A stretch of 64,000 nt of DNA from Salipiger mangrovisoli (lineage in GTDB: Bacteria; Pseudomonadota; Alphaproteobacteria; Rhodobacterales; Rhodobacteraceae). The notes beneath the pieces are model-generated. The model was not told the DNA's origin. It did not search any database and saw nothing but the letters and a program-made list of their open reading frames with translations. The translations under genes were made by a program, and so were the position numbers. Shown here piece by piece: positions 10,516 to 20,478 of this stretch. Location: positions 434,001 through 498,000 of the forward strand of contig NZ_JADFFK010000001.1 in assembly GCF_015223355.1 (NCBI RefSeq). The letters are read 5' to 3'. How positions within the stretch are numbered: the first letter of the stretch is position 1; each line of letters opens with the position of its first letter.

Positions 10516-11142
10516 TTGCGAAGTTGAGCCAAAGGCATCGCAAGCTCCTGCTCTCCACCTGAACACCTCGTGCCGCGACGCGTCGAAACTGCGCGCCTGA
10601 GCAGATCCGTCGCCTCAGCGATCGGGCCAGCCTTGGATCACCTCGTTTGGTTTCGCCGGCGCGTGCCCGGAGCGTCGTCCCGCCGCGGACATGGCGGTAT
10701 AGCGGTTTCAGGCTGACTGGAGTGGGCGACCTTGCCGAAGCGGTCTCGGGCACGCATCGCGCGCCGCGGTGTGATCCGCGCGCAAGGCGGTCGTGCAATC
10801 TCTGCCGTGCTGGCGTGCCTGCGTCGCTGCCTGGCGGCCGTAAGGCGCTAGGGTGCTGCGTGGTCTGGCTGGCGGGAGATGGATGGCTGGCTGGCGTCTT
10901 GGCTGGCTCGCTATCTATGAACTGTCTCTAGCTGACCGACGATCCGCAGGCAAGAGGCACGGGTGAAAAAATGTAGAAAATCAATTAGTTGACTGAATTT
11001 GTCGGGTAGGTGTCGGGCTGGGTGATCGGGGCTAAGGTCTCGGCGCGCATAGATTTCCGCAGCTGCCGGATGGGCACGCGGCCCGCCGAGGCGCGGGACC
11101 AATTTGGCCAAGATGACCGCGGCGGCTCCCGTCTCGGGGGCC
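10516..11142. other. Gene-free stretch after tRNA-Leu
   Basis: About 630 bases with no convincing gene. The frame at 10647-10931 has atypical composition and no recognisable content. It shows repeated TGGCTGGC units (10864-10910) and an AT-rich patch (about 10965-11005). It is bounded by a tRNA pointing in and a leftward gene ending there, so no promoter is needed. No duplicate of the tRNA 3' end or integrase fragment was found. Confidence 0.5.
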
Positions 11143-12033
11143 TCAGGCCCGTGCGAGTCGGACGGCGGCCTGCTCGGCGGGGGCTTCGGAAGGGCCGGGA
11201 CCGAAGCTGGCCACGGTGACCGGGCGCGGGGCATCCGGGAAGTGGTACACCGCATTGGCGCAAAACGGACCCGCCCCGGAATGTCCGATGGCGCGCCCGG
11301 CGGCCCCGAAGGCACCGCTCATCAGTCCGAGCGCGTAACCGCAGTCGGTCCAGGGGCGGCCCGCGATGGCGCCGCCGAGCGGGTGTCTGACCAGCATCTG
11401 CCGCAGGCTGCGTGGGGGCAGCAGCGCGCCGCGGAACACCGCGTGCAGCAGGCGCGCGGCATCCGGCGCGGTGCCGATCAGGCAGCCATGGTAGACCCAG
11501 CCCGGATGGTAGCGGCGCGCGGCGGGCCAGTGCACGCGTGCGAAATCCGCGCGGCGCGTTGCCAGCGCGAGGCTGTGCAGCCCGAGAGGGGTGGCGAGGC
11601 TCTGCCGCACGAGGGTGCCGATGCATGCGCCGGTGACCTGCTCGATCAGTTCGCGCACCAGCATGTAGCCGAGGTTGGAATAGGCCCATCCCGTGCCGGG
11701 CGCGAAGAGCGGCCCCTGCGCCATGGTCTGCGCCCAGAGATGATCGCGTGGCCAGGGTTCCGCGTCGGCCGCGACAGCCGCGCGATAGGCGGGCAGGGTG
11801 ACGTAGTCGGGCAGCCCGGAGGTATGGTTGAGCAGCTGGCGCAGGGTGACCGCCTTGTCCGGCAGGGGCGCGTCGAGGTGCAGGGCCCCCTCCGCCACCA
11901 GCCGCAGCGCGCAGATCGCGAGCACGGTCTTGGTGAAACTCCAGTAGGGCAGGATCTCGCTGCCGTCGCCGCCGCGCAACTCGGCGGCGGTGTCGGTGAT
12001 GCGGCAGGTGAGAAGCGCTGCGTCCGGAGCCAT
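11143..12033 (-). CDS. Serine hydrolase, beta-lactamase/class C PBP family
   Basis: Member of the beta-lactamase superfamily (PF00144 type), which includes esterases, D-aminopeptidases and PBP-like enzymes. The SxxK nucleophile motif is S32-F-T-K35, the YxN motif is Y118-S-N120, and a third H-S-G motif lies in IGHSGAGPF near residue 260. QLLNHTSGLPDY is the familiar family block. I start at the ATG at 12033 (296 residues); 33 more upstream residues are possible but look non-coding. No signal peptide is visible, so a cytoplasmic enzyme is likely. The substrate cannot be given. Confidence 0.85.
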   Translation of the reverse strand: MAPDAALLTCRITDTAAELRGGDGSEILPYWSFTKTVLAICALRLVAEGALHLDAPLPDKAVTLRQLLNHTSGLPDYVTLPAYRAAVAADAEPWPRDHLWAQTMAQGPLFAPGTGWAYSNLGYMLVRELIEQVTGACIGTLVRQSLATPLGLHSLALATRRADFARVHWPAARRYHPGWVYHGCLIGTAPDAARLLHAVFRGALLPPRSLRQMLVRHPLGGAIAGRPWTDCGYALGLMSGAFGAAGRAIGHSGAGPFCANAVYHFPDAPRPVTVASFGPGPSEAPAEQAAVRLARA

Positions 12034-12177
12034 GCAACCGGGGTAGCACGGGGCGCGCGCCCCGCCCAGCCGGGACGGTGCCGCGCCGCAGGTCGGGCGC
12101 AGGCTCTTGCCCGAAAGCGGCAGGGATGCCATATCGCCCGGAACGATTTACGGCAAAAGCAGAGGGGCACGGGCCTT

Positions 12178-12915
12178 ATGTTCGATCTGACGGGAAAATG
12201 CGCGCTGATCACCGGCGCTTCGGGCGGCATCGGCGGCGCCATCGCCAAGGCGCTGCACGGCGCGGGCGCGACGGTGGCGCTCTCGGGCACCCGCGAGGCG
12301 CCGCTGCAGGAGCTGGCCGCAGAGCTCGGCGAGCGCGCCTTCGTGCTGCCCTGCAACCTTTCCGATCCCGAGGCCGTGGCGGCGCTGCCGAAGCAGGCGG
12401 CAGACGCGATGGGCGCGGTCGACATCCTGGTGAACAACGCCGGCATCACCCGCGACAACCTCTTCATGCGCATGTCGGATGACGAGTGGCAGTCGGTGAT
12501 CGACGTCAACCTCACCGCCAACTTCAAGCTCTGCAAGGGCGTGCTGCGCGGCATGATGAAGGCGCGCTGGGGACGCATCGTCAACGTCTCGTCGATCGTC
12601 GGCGCCACCGGCAACCCCGGCCAGGGCAACTACGCCGCGGCCAAGGCGGGCCTCGTCGGCATGACCAAGTCGCTGGCCTATGAGGTCGCCTCGCGCGGGA
12701 TCACCGCCAATGCCGTGGCGCCGGGCTTCATCGAGACCGCGATGACCGACAAGCTGAACGACGAGCAGAAGTCCGGCATCATGGGGCAGATCCCCGCGGG
12801 ACGCATGGGCACGGCGGATGAAATTGCCGCAGCTGTCCTCTATCTTTCCAGTCAGGAAGCTGCTTATGTCACAGGCGCGACGCTGCATGTGAACGGCGGT
12901 ATGGCGATGCTCTGA
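12178..12915 (+). CDS. fabG: 3-oxoacyl-[acyl-carrier-protein] reductase
   Basis: NADPH-dependent reduction of 3-oxoacyl-ACP in fatty acid elongation. The 245 residues form a classical SDR: TGASGGIGGAIA nucleotide-binding motif, NNAG, catalytic Ser-Tyr-Lys (NVSSIVGATG and YAAAKAG) and C-terminal TGATLHVNGGMAML. The start at 12178 has GAGGGG upstream. It precedes acpP, as in many bacteria, which separates it from the many other SDR paralogues. Confidence 0.95.
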   Translation: MFDLTGKCALITGASGGIGGAIAKALHGAGATVALSGTREAPLQELAAELGERAFVLPCNLSDPEAVAALPKQAADAMGAVDILVNNAGITRDNLFMRMSDDEWQSVIDVNLTANFKLCKGVLRGMMKARWGRIVNVSSIVGATGNPGQGNYAAAKAGLVGMTKSLAYEVASRGITANAVAPGFIETAMTDKLNDEQKSGIMGQIPAGRMGTADEIAAAVLYLSSQEAAYVTGATLHVNGGMAML

Positions 12916-12945
12916 CCGCGTGCCTTCGGGTGCGGCGGAAAGCGT

Positions 12946-12973
12946 TTGCCATCCTGCGAGCTTATGCTATAGG
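12946..12973 (+). promoter_or_regulatory. Predicted promoter for acpP
   Basis: TTGCCA (12946-12951), 16-base spacer, TATAGG (12968-12973), in the 219-base fabG-acpP gap. This would give acpP a long leader of about 155 bases. Matched by eye only. Confidence 0.4.
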
Positions 12974-13134
12974 CGCGCAGGACCTTTGATCGGGTGGGTG
13001 CACGCGTGCCGGCCTGGTCATTCCCCGGACCTCCGGGGGTACGTTGCCCGGTTCCGGGCGGATTGAGCAGCCACCCCGCTGGGGCAAGGGCAAAGACGGG
13101 TCGAGAGACCCAGACACATTGTGAGGACAGAAGA

Positions 13135-13368
13135 ATGAGCGATATCCCTGATCGCGTGCGCAAGATCGTGGTTGAGCACCTGGGCGTTGAAGAAGACAAG
13201 GTGACCGAGAGCGCCTCCTTCATCGACGATCTCGGCGCGGACAGCCTCGACACCGTGGAACTGGTCATGGCCTTCGAAGAAGAGTTCGGCATCGAGATCC
13301 CCGATGACGCAGCCGAGACCATCCAGACCTTCGGCGACGCGGTGAAGTTCATCAAGGAAGCCTCCTGA
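13135..13368 (+). CDS. acpP: Acyl carrier protein
   Basis: Carries acyl chains on a phosphopantetheine arm in fatty acid, lipid A and lipoate synthesis. It has 77 residues and is strongly acidic, starting [18 protein letters not shown]. The attachment serine is S37 in the DSL motif ([11 protein letters not shown]). The start is fixed by GAGGACAG upstream. An intrinsic terminator follows within 30 bases. Confidence 0.98.
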   Translation: MSDIPDRVRKIVVEHLGVEEDKVTESASFIDDLGADSLDTVELVMAFEEEFGIEIPDDAAETIQTFGDAVKFIKEAS

Positions 13369-13397
13369 GCTTTTCCGACTCCCCAAGCGGAGTTGTG

Positions 13398-13424
13398 AAC
13401 GGCGCCCCTCGCGGGCGCCGTTTT
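13398..13424 (+). terminator. Intrinsic terminator of acpP
   Basis: Stem AACGGCGCCC/GGGCGCCGTT with a 5-base loop, ending in TTTT, 29 bases past the acpP stop. Confidence 0.88.
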
Positions 13425-13461
13425 GCGTTTCGCGGGGGCTTGTCGCTCCTGTCGTGCCACA

Positions 13462-13568
13462 GGGGGCGCTGCCCCCTCGCCGCTGCGCGGCTCACCCCCG
13501 GCGTATTTTGAAAGAGAAGAGGGGCAAAGGCGGCCGTGCCCTTGCCCCTCTTCTCTTTCAAAATACGC
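13462..13568. repeat. Intergenic double-hairpin element with long inverted tail
   Basis: First hairpin GGGGGCGCTGCCCCC (13462-13476), then GCCGC-TGC-GCGGC, then CCCCCGGCGTATTTTGAAAG. The tail segment 13501-13530 is repeated as an inverted copy at 13539-13568, with 29 of 30 positions complementary across an 8-base spacer. It lies between the convergent acpP and ThDP-enzyme genes. The same element type recurs at 30569 and 58782. Confidence 0.8.
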
Positions 13569-13616
13569 AAATCCGGGGACGGATCCGGGCGCGCCGGCGG
13601 GCGGAGGCGCGCCGCC

Positions 13617-15320
13617 TCAGCCTGCAATGCGCACGTTGAGCAGGGCGCAGCGGCGCTCCTCGCGGATGACCGCGAGCGCGCTGTCGAGGGCCGGGCGGAG
13701 CTCACCCTGGGTCTCGACAGCGCGCGCCCAGGCATTGCTGGCCTCGGCGACCTTGCAGAAGTCGGGACTGGGCGCGAGACCGGTGAGCGGCATCACGTTG
13801 GCGCGGCCCGCCGCGCCCTCGGGGTAGAGCCCGGTGACAGAGGCGCGCACTGCGCCCCATTCGGCGTTGTTGAGGATCACGATGAGGATGGGCAGCGCCA
13901 GCGCCTCGGCGATCTGGTGGCAGGCCACCGGGTTGGCGAACATGTAGCTGCCGTCGCCGAGCGTCGCGACGCAGAGGCGGTCCGGTTCGGCGAGCTGCGC
14001 GCCGAGCGCGGCGGGGAAGGACCAGCCGAGCCCGCCGGAGTGTGGCTCCTGGAACCACGAGCGGTGCGCGCGGCGGGGCAGCGGGCCGAGCATCGTGCCG
14101 AGCTCGGAGAAGACCGTGCTGGGCGCTTCCTGCGCATCCAGCGCCTCGCCGAGGATGCGGCTGACCGCGGGCTTGGTGAGCAGCTCGCCCTGCGGCTGCG
14201 CGGCCTCCGACTGCGCCTTGCGGGCGCGGGCCGTGGTCTCGGCGAGGCGGGCGCGGCGCGGGGCGACGTGATCGCCCTTCGGCAGGTCTTCCATCGCGGC
14301 GATCAGGGCAGGGATCGTGCGGGCGTTTTCGCCCGTGATGCTGAGGTCCGAGCGGAAGTTGCGGACCGGGAAGCGCGAGAAGATCGGGTCGGGGCCCATG
14401 TTGGCGATCTTCGCCTCGGGGCGCGGCGCATGGGCGTCGGGCATCCAGGGGGCGAGGCAGTCGAGGATCAGCACCACGTCGGCCTGCGCCAGCCAGGGGC
14501 CGGGATCGGCGCCGACGTGGCAGGGGTGGTCGGTGGCGATGGCGAGATGCGTCGCCCACCACGAGCAGACCGCGATGCCCCAGTCCTCGGCCCAATCGGC
14601 GAAGGCGGCGAAGCTCTCGGCATCGCCGGCACCGCGCTGCGCGATGATCAGCGGCGCTTCGGCCTCGGCGAGCCAGCGGGCGAGGGTGGCCAGCGCCTCG
14701 GGGTTCGGCGCGGCCTCGGAAGCGGCCATGGAGGGGGCGACGTCCAGCCCCTCGGTCGGCACGGGCTCGCAGAGCACTTCGCGCGGGATCGACAGGTAGA
14801 CCGGGCCCTTGGGGGTGGAGCTGGCGATGGCATGGGCGCGGTCCAGCAGCCCCGGCACCTGCTCGGGGAACTTCAGCTCGTACTCCCACTTCGAGGCCTC
14901 GCGCACCAGGGCCGCCTGGTCTCGCATTTCCTGGCCCCAGCCGATCGGGACGGTGCGGGCGCCGAAGCGGCCCGCCTCGGTCACCGGTGTGCGGCCAGAC
15001 ATGAGGATCATCGGGATATGCTCGCAGGCGGCGTTGATCGCGCCGATCGCGCCGTTGGCGAGCCCGACGTTGGTGTGCAGCATCACCGCCTGCGCCTTGC
15101 CGGTCATCAGGGTGTAGCCATGGGCCATGCCCATCGCGGCGTGCTCATGCGGCATGACCAGCGCCTGCGGCAGATCGATGCCCTCGGCGGCGGCCTGCGC
15201 CAGCCCCTCGATGATCGGCGGGAAGTCGGTGCCGGAGTTGGCGAAGACATAGTCGACGCCAAGCGCCTTCAGCCGGGGGAAGATCGCTCCCCCGGCGGTG
15301 ACGGTCGTTTGGTCTTTCAT
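13617..15320 (-). CDS. ThDP-dependent decarboxylase, benzoylformate-decarboxylase-like
   Basis: 567-residue enzyme of the acetolactate synthase/benzoylformate decarboxylase superfamily. The cofactor-activating glutamate is E59 (MPHEHAAMGMAHGY), and the ThDP/Mg site is GDGSYMF (455-461) with N484-N485. H82 in VMLHTNVG aligns with the active-site His70 of Pseudomonas benzoylformate decarboxylase, while the loop carrying its Ser26 reads NSGTD, so the substrate may differ. It lacks the typical FAD-site features of acetolactate synthase as far as I can see. As the last gene of a ten-gene operon with two importers and an aldehyde dehydrogenase, it most likely decarboxylates a 2-oxo acid to an aldehyde. 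The substrate is inferred, not seen. Confidence 0.8.
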   Translation of the reverse strand: MKDQTTVTAGGAIFPRLKALGVDYVFANSGTDFPPIIEGLAQAAAEGIDLPQALVMPHEHAAMGMAHGYTLMTGKAQAVMLHTNVGLANGAIGAINAACEHIPMILMSGRTPVTEAGRFGARTVPIGWGQEMRDQAALVREASKWEYELKFPEQVPGLLDRAHAIASSTPKGPVYLSIPREVLCEPVPTEGLDVAPSMAASEAAPNPEALATLARWLAEAEAPLIIAQRGAGDAESFAAFADWAEDWGIAVCSWWATHLAIATDHPCHVGADPGPWLAQADVVLILDCLAPWMPDAHAPRPEAKIANMGPDPIFSRFPVRNFRSDLSITGENARTIPALIAAMEDLPKGDHVAPRRARLAETTARARKAQSEAAQPQGELLTKPAVSRILGEALDAQEAPSTVFSELGTMLGPLPRRAHRSWFQEPHSGGLGWSFPAALGAQLAEPDRLCVATLGDGSYMFANPVACHQIAEALALPILIVILNNAEWGAVRASVTGLYPEGAAGRANVMPLTGLAPSPDFCKVAEASNAWARAVETQGELRPALDSALAVIREERRCALLNVRIAG

Positions 15321-15323
15321 TGT

Positions 15324-16682
15324 TCAGCCTCCCAGCAGGGTTGGCAGCCAGAGCGTGAGCACGGGGAAGGCGAGGATCAGCGCGACCCGCACCAGCTCGG
15401 CGCAGAAGAAGGGGGCGACGCCCTTGAAGGTTTCGATCATCGGCGTGTCCTTGGCCAGCGCCGAGATGATGAAGACATTCATCCCCACCGGCGGGGTGAT
15501 CAGCCCCAGCTCGGCGACAATCAAGGCGAGGATGCCGAACCAGACCTTGAGATCCTCGGTGCTCATCCCGAAGCCCGCGCCGTCGGCCGTGGCGTAGAGC
15601 CCGCCGTTCAGCTCGACCAGCATCGGCCAGAAGAAGGGGATGACCAGCAGGATCATCGACATGCTGTCCATCAGGCAGCCGAGCAGGATCAGCGCGACGA
15701 GGATCAGCACCATGACCATCATCGGGGCCATGCCGCTTTCGGCGATCCATTGCGCCGCCTGCTGCGGCAGGCCGATGCGGGACATGAAGATCTTCATCAG
15801 CTCCGCGCCGAGCAGGATGACGTAGATCATCCCCGAGGTGCGGGCCGTGGATTTCAGCGCCACGACGATCTCGGAGAGGCCCACGCGGCGCTTTGCCAGC
15901 CCGTAGACCCAGACCAGGAAGACGCCGACGGCGGCGGCGGGGGTCGGGTTGAAGAAGCCGCCGTAGATGCCGCCCAGCACCAGCCCGAAGATCACCATGA
16001 CCGGCAGCAGGCCGAGCGTGGCGGTGATGAACTCCGAGCGGCTGGCGGCGCCGCCCGCGGGGCCCGCGGCGGGGCGGACGCGGACGTAGATGGCGATGGT
16101 CAGGATGAAGAAAAGCACCGCGAGGATGCCGGGCAGCATGGCCGCGGCAAACATGGTGACGATATTGGCCTCGACGATCACCGCGTAGACGATCAGCACC
16201 ACCGAGGGCGGGATCAGGATGCCCAGCACACCGCCCGCCGAAAGCGCGCCGGTGGCCAGCGCGCCGGAGTAGTTGTAGCGCTTCAGCTCGGGCAGGGCGA
16301 CCTTGCCCATGGTCGAGGCGGTGGCCAGCGACGAGCCGCAGACCGCGCCGAAGCCGGCGCAGCCGGCAATGGCCGCCATGGCGGTGCCGCCGCGCATCCA
16401 GCCGAGCCAGGCGTTGGCGCCGCGGAACAGCGCGTGGCTGAGCCCCGCGACCGTGGCCAGCTCGCCCATCAGCACGAACATCGGCACGACCGAGAGGTCG
16501 TAGATCGAGAACTGCCCGTAGGCGAGCGTCTTCAGCTGGCTCAACAGCAGCATCGGGCCGTTGACCAGCGCGATGCCGACACCGCCGACGAGGATCATCC
16601 CGTAGGCGATGGGAATGCGGATGGCGATCAGCACGATCAGCACGACCAGCGACAGGATTCCGAGGGTGATGGGATCGCTCAT
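15324..16682 (-). CDS. dctM: TRAP transporter large permease, DctM family
   Basis: 452-residue, roughly 12-span membrane subunit of a tripartite ATP-independent periplasmic importer, driven by an ion gradient. Family marks are GFGAVCGSSLATASTMGKVALPE, GILIPPSVVLIVYAV, FFNPTPAAAVGVF and ELGLITPPVGMNVFII. The ATG at 16682 overlaps the dctQ stop (ATGA); the stop is 3 bases before the ThDP-enzyme start. It forms a full TRAP set with the two genes upstream. Confidence 0.95.
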   Translation of the reverse strand: MSDPITLGILSLVVLIVLIAIRIPIAYGMILVGGVGIALVNGPMLLLSQLKTLAYGQFSIYDLSVVPMFVLMGELATVAGLSHALFRGANAWLGWMRGGTAMAAIAGCAGFGAVCGSSLATASTMGKVALPELKRYNYSGALATGALSAGGVLGILIPPSVVLIVYAVIVEANIVTMFAAAMLPGILAVLFFILTIAIYVRVRPAAGPAGGAASRSEFITATLGLLPVMVIFGLVLGGIYGGFFNPTPAAAVGVFLVWVYGLAKRRVGLSEIVVALKSTARTSGMIYVILLGAELMKIFMSRIGLPQQAAQWIAESGMAPMMVMVLILVALILLGCLMDSMSMILLVIPFFWPMLVELNGGLYATADGAGFGMSTEDLKVWFGILALIVAELGLITPPVGMNVFIISALAKDTPMIETFKGVAPFFCAELVRVALILAFPVLTLWLPTLLGG

Positions 16683-17185
16683 GTCCGGACCTCCGACAGG
16701 CTTTCGCGGAAGGTGACGGCGGCGGCGGCGATGAGCAGCGCCAGCGAGACGAGGATCGGCACGAAGGCCCACCAGATCGGCACCTGCAGGATCGTCGTCG
16801 TGTAGTTGTAAGCCTTCTGGTCGAGCATCCCGAGGGACATGCGCCACACCAGGATGCAGGCGAAACCGAAGGCGATCAGCGAGGCGATCGCGCGCAGCAC
16901 CGCCAGCACGGGGCGGGGGGCGTTCGCGGTGAAGATGTCGGCGGTGACGTTGGCGTCGGTCAGCTGGCAATAGGGCAGGAAGGCGAAGACGGCGACGGCC
17001 ACGCCCATCTCGGTCAGCTCGAAATCGCCGGGAAAGGGTTTGAGCACCACGGCGCCGACAACCGAGGCGACGTTGATCAGCACGATCACCAGCAGCAGCG
17101 CGCCGCCCAGCAGCGCCCAGAGGGTGACCAGACGTGCGACCGCAGCGGATACCCCGCTGCGGCCCTGAACTTCTGCGGCGAACAT
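16679..17185 (-). CDS. dctQ: TRAP transporter small permease, DctQ family
   Basis: 168-residue, four-span membrane protein that pairs with DctM. Hydrophobic segments lie at about residues 22-48, 60-75, 92-116 and 135-160. The VPIWWAFVPILVSL block near the C terminus is typical of the family. It overlaps both neighbours by one to four bases, so the three TRAP genes are translationally coupled. Confidence 0.93.
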   Translation of the reverse strand: MFAAEVQGRSGVSAAVARLVTLWALLGGALLLVIVLINVASVVGAVVLKPFPGDFELTEMGVAVAVFAFLPYCQLTDANVTADIFTANAPRPVLAVLRAIASLIAFGFACILVWRMSLGMLDQKAYNYTTTILQVPIWWAFVPILVSLALLIAAAAVTFRESLSEVRT

Positions 17186-18234
17186 CAGTTGCTCATGCTC
17201 GCGTCGGCATTCGCCTTGATCAGCTCGCGCGCCTTGGCGACCATGGCGGTGCCGTCGATGCCCTTGGACGAGACATCCTCGATCCAGCGGTCGACCACCG
17301 GCTCCAGCGCCGTCTCGAAGGCGGCGGTCTCTTCCTCGGTGAGCGTCACATGGGTGTTGCCCGCGTCGGTCGCGACCTTGATGCCGCGCTCATCGATGTC
17401 GCGCCAGATCTTGCCGACCTGCGCCACCCAGTCACGGCCGGACGCATCGCGGAAGGCCTTCTGGATGTCCTCGGGCAGGCCGTCCCAGCGGCCCTTGTTC
17501 ATCGACACCTGGAAAGTGGTGGTGCCGAAGCGGGTCTTGTCCGCGCCCTCGATCTGGTACTGGGTCTGGTCCTGCAGCTTCAGCGCCGGGATGATCTCCC
17601 AGGGGATGAAGGCGCCGTCGACGACCTTCTTCGACAGGGCCTGCGGCAGGTCAGGGACCGGCATCGACACCGGCGAGGCCCCAAGCGCCTCGATCACCCA
17701 GGCACCGGTGCGGGTGGGGATGCGCATCTTCAGACCGGCGAGGTCCTCGGGCTTGCGGATTTCCTTGTCCACGGTGTGGATGGCCTGGCCCGCGTGCACG
17801 TGCAGGAACATCGGCTCCACGCCGGCATAGTCGTCCTTCAGGTACTCGTCGTACATGTCGTACATCGCGAGGTTGGTCGCCACCGGATCGTTGGTGAAGA
17901 CGTTGGGCAGTTCCATCACCTCGGTGCGCGGGAACAGGCCCGGCGTGTATCCGTTCACCGTCCAGATCAGATCGACCACGCCGTCACGGGCCTGGTTGAT
18001 CAGCTCTGGCGGGCGGCCGCCGAGGGTCATCGAGGGGTAGATCTCGATCTTCACCTTGCCGCCGGAGTTCTCTTCGACCGCCTTGGCCCAGGGTTCGAGC
18101 ATCTCGGTCTGGGCCGGGGCCTTCGCGCCAAGGAAGTGGTGCAGCTTGAAGGTGTAGTCCTGGGCCCAGGCGCCGCCGGCGGCGACGCTCAGGGCCAGGA
18201 CCGCAACCGCGGTTTTTGCCAGTTTCAGTTTCAT
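17185..18234 (-). CDS. dctP: TRAP transporter solute-binding protein, DctP family
   Basis: Periplasmic binding protein of the TRAP importer, 349 residues with a signal peptide ending near AGGAWA-QD. The sequence LKMRIPTRTGAWVIEALGA holds the conserved arginine that usually binds the ligand carboxylate, so an organic acid ligand is expected. MNKGRWDGLPEDIQKAF is a further DctP mark. It lies 42 bases downstream of the aldehyde dehydrogenase gene. Confidence 0.93.
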   Translation of the reverse strand: MKLKLAKTAVAVLALSVAAGGAWAQDYTFKLHHFLGAKAPAQTEMLEPWAKAVEENSGGKVKIEIYPSMTLGGRPPELINQARDGVVDLIWTVNGYTPGLFPRTEVMELPNVFTNDPVATNLAMYDMYDEYLKDDYAGVEPMFLHVHAGQAIHTVDKEIRKPEDLAGLKMRIPTRTGAWVIEALGASPVSMPVPDLPQALSKKVVDGAFIPWEIIPALKLQDQTQYQIEGADKTRFGTTTFQVSMNKGRWDGLPEDIQKAFRDASGRDWVAQVGKIWRDIDERGIKVATDAGNTHVTLTEEETAAFETALEPVVDRWIEDVSSKGIDGTAMVAKARELIKANADASMSN

Positions 18235-18276
18235 GGATTTCTCCTCCCGTTTTGAACCGATCCGATCGCTTCCAGG

Positions 18277-19725
18277 TCAGATCGGGTAGTGCAGATCGCC
18301 GTCCTGCGTCGTCATCCAGCGCAGTTCGGTGAACTCGGCGACTCCCCACGTGCCGCCGAAGCGACCGTAGCCTGAATCCTTCACGCCGCCGAAGGGCATT
18401 TGCGCCTCGTCATGCACGGTCGGGCCGTTGACGTGGCAAATACCACTCTCGATGCGCCGGGCGACCGCCATGGCGCGGGCCTGGTCGCGGCCGAAGACCG
18501 CGGCCGACAGGCCGAATTCGCTTTCGTTGGCCACGCGCACCGCCTCGTCGACCGAGCCCACGCGGATGATCGAGGCAACCGGTCCGAAGCTTTCCTCGGA
18601 ATAGAGCCGCATCTGCGGGGTCACCCCATCCAGCGCCGCGGCGTTGAGAATGGTGCCGGTGCCGCCGCCGCCGATCAGCCGCGCGCCCTTCTGCACGGCG
18701 TCCTCGATGAGGTCGCGGATGCGGTCGGCGGCGCCGATGTTCACGAGGCTGCCGAGCGGTGCCTTGCCCTCGCGCGGATCGCCCGCGGTGAGGCTTTCGA
18801 CCTTTTCAGAGAAGGCCGCGACGAAGGCGTCGGCGATGCCGTCCATGACGATGATGCGCTCGGTCGACATGCAGATCTGGCCCTGGTTCATGTAGGCTCC
18901 GAAGCCCGCGGCCGCGACGGCGGCAGGGATGTCGGCGTCATCCAGAACGATGAACGGTGCCTTGCCGCCCAGCTCCAGCAGCGAGGGCTTGAGGTGGCGG
19001 GCCGAGAGTTCCGCGACGATGCGACCGACGCGCGTCGATCCGGTGAAGTTCACCCGGCGCACGGCGGGGTGGGCGATCAGCGTCTCGACCAGTTCCGGCG
19101 CATCCTCGGGGGCGTTCGAGATGGCGTTGACCACGCCCTTCGGCAGGCCCGCTTCGGACACGGCTTCAAGGATCAGCGCATGGGTGCGCGGGCAAAGCTC
19201 CGAGGTCTTCATCACCACGGTGTTGCCGCAGGCCAGCGGCGTGGCGATCGAGCGCACGCCGAGGATCACCGGCGCGTTCCAGGGCGCCATGGCCAGCACC
19301 ACACCCGCCGGCTGGCGCACCGCGTAGGCGGTCGAGCCGGGGCGGTTCGAGGGCACGATCTCGCCCTTGATCTGCGTGGTAAGGCTGGCCGCTTCCAGAA
19401 GCATGTCGGCGGCGAGCATGACGTTGAACCGGGCCCAGGCCTCGGTCGCGCCGATCTCGGCCTTCATCGCGGCGACGATGTCGTCACCGCGCGCCACCAG
19501 CGCCTCGGAGGCCTTGATCAGCAGCTTGCGGCGCTGGCCGGGAGCCACGGCGGCCCACTCGGGGAAGGCCGCGGCGGCGGCATCCACCGCACGGATCGCG
19601 TCGGCCTTGCTGGCGGCGGCGGCGCGGGTGGCCACCTCGCCCGACACGGGGTTTGCGCGTTCGAATTCGCGGCTGTCCTCGGCGGGAACATGTTCGCCGT
19701 CGATAAAGAGGTTGAGGCTATCCAT
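18277..19725 (-). CDS. Aldehyde dehydrogenase, vanillin/salicylaldehyde dehydrogenase-like
   Basis: NAD(P)-dependent oxidation of an aldehyde to the acid. 482 residues with the ALDH fold: MAPWNAPVILGVR, NFTGSTRVGR, catalytic Glu in LLELGGKAPFIVL and catalytic Cys in NQGQICMSTERIIV. The C-terminal region (HVNGPTVHDEAQMPFGGVKDSG, EFTELRWMT) resembles the aromatic-aldehyde subgroup (vanillin, benzaldehyde, salicylaldehyde). It sits between the ABC and TRAP transporter genes in one operon and would consume the product of the ThDP decarboxylase. Confidence 0.9.
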   Translation of the reverse strand: MDSLNLFIDGEHVPAEDSREFERANPVSGEVATRAAAASKADAIRAVDAAAAAFPEWAAVAPGQRRKLLIKASEALVARGDDIVAAMKAEIGATEAWARFNVMLAADMLLEAASLTTQIKGEIVPSNRPGSTAYAVRQPAGVVLAMAPWNAPVILGVRSIATPLACGNTVVMKTSELCPRTHALILEAVSEAGLPKGVVNAISNAPEDAPELVETLIAHPAVRRVNFTGSTRVGRIVAELSARHLKPSLLELGGKAPFIVLDDADIPAAVAAAGFGAYMNQGQICMSTERIIVMDGIADAFVAAFSEKVESLTAGDPREGKAPLGSLVNIGAADRIRDLIEDAVQKGARLIGGGGTGTILNAAALDGVTPQMRLYSEESFGPVASIIRVGSVDEAVRVANESEFGLSAAVFGRDQARAMAVARRIESGICHVNGPTVHDEAQMPFGGVKDSGYGRFGGTWGVAEFTELRWMTTQDGDLHYPI

Positions 19726-19743
19726 GCCTGTCCGTCTCCTTGG

Positions 19744-20470
<727 letters not shown>

Positions 20471-20478
<8 letters not shown>

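Noticed and set aside
10864-10910. CRISPR-like short repeats
   Set aside because: Units of 8 bases are too short and irregular, with no spacers or cas genes.
10647-10931. 94-residue frame after tRNA-Leu
   Set aside because: Composition unlike real genes of this genome, no ribosome binding site, and it includes the TGGCTGGC repeats.
10431-11142. Genomic island integrated at tRNA-Leu
   Set aside because: No integrase, no repeated tRNA 3' end and no foreign genes; following genes are core-like.
13536-16805. 1089-residue open frame on the plus strand
   Set aside because: It is antisense to the TRAP and ThDP genes, is His/Arg/Asp-rich without domains, and arises from high GC3 in those genes.
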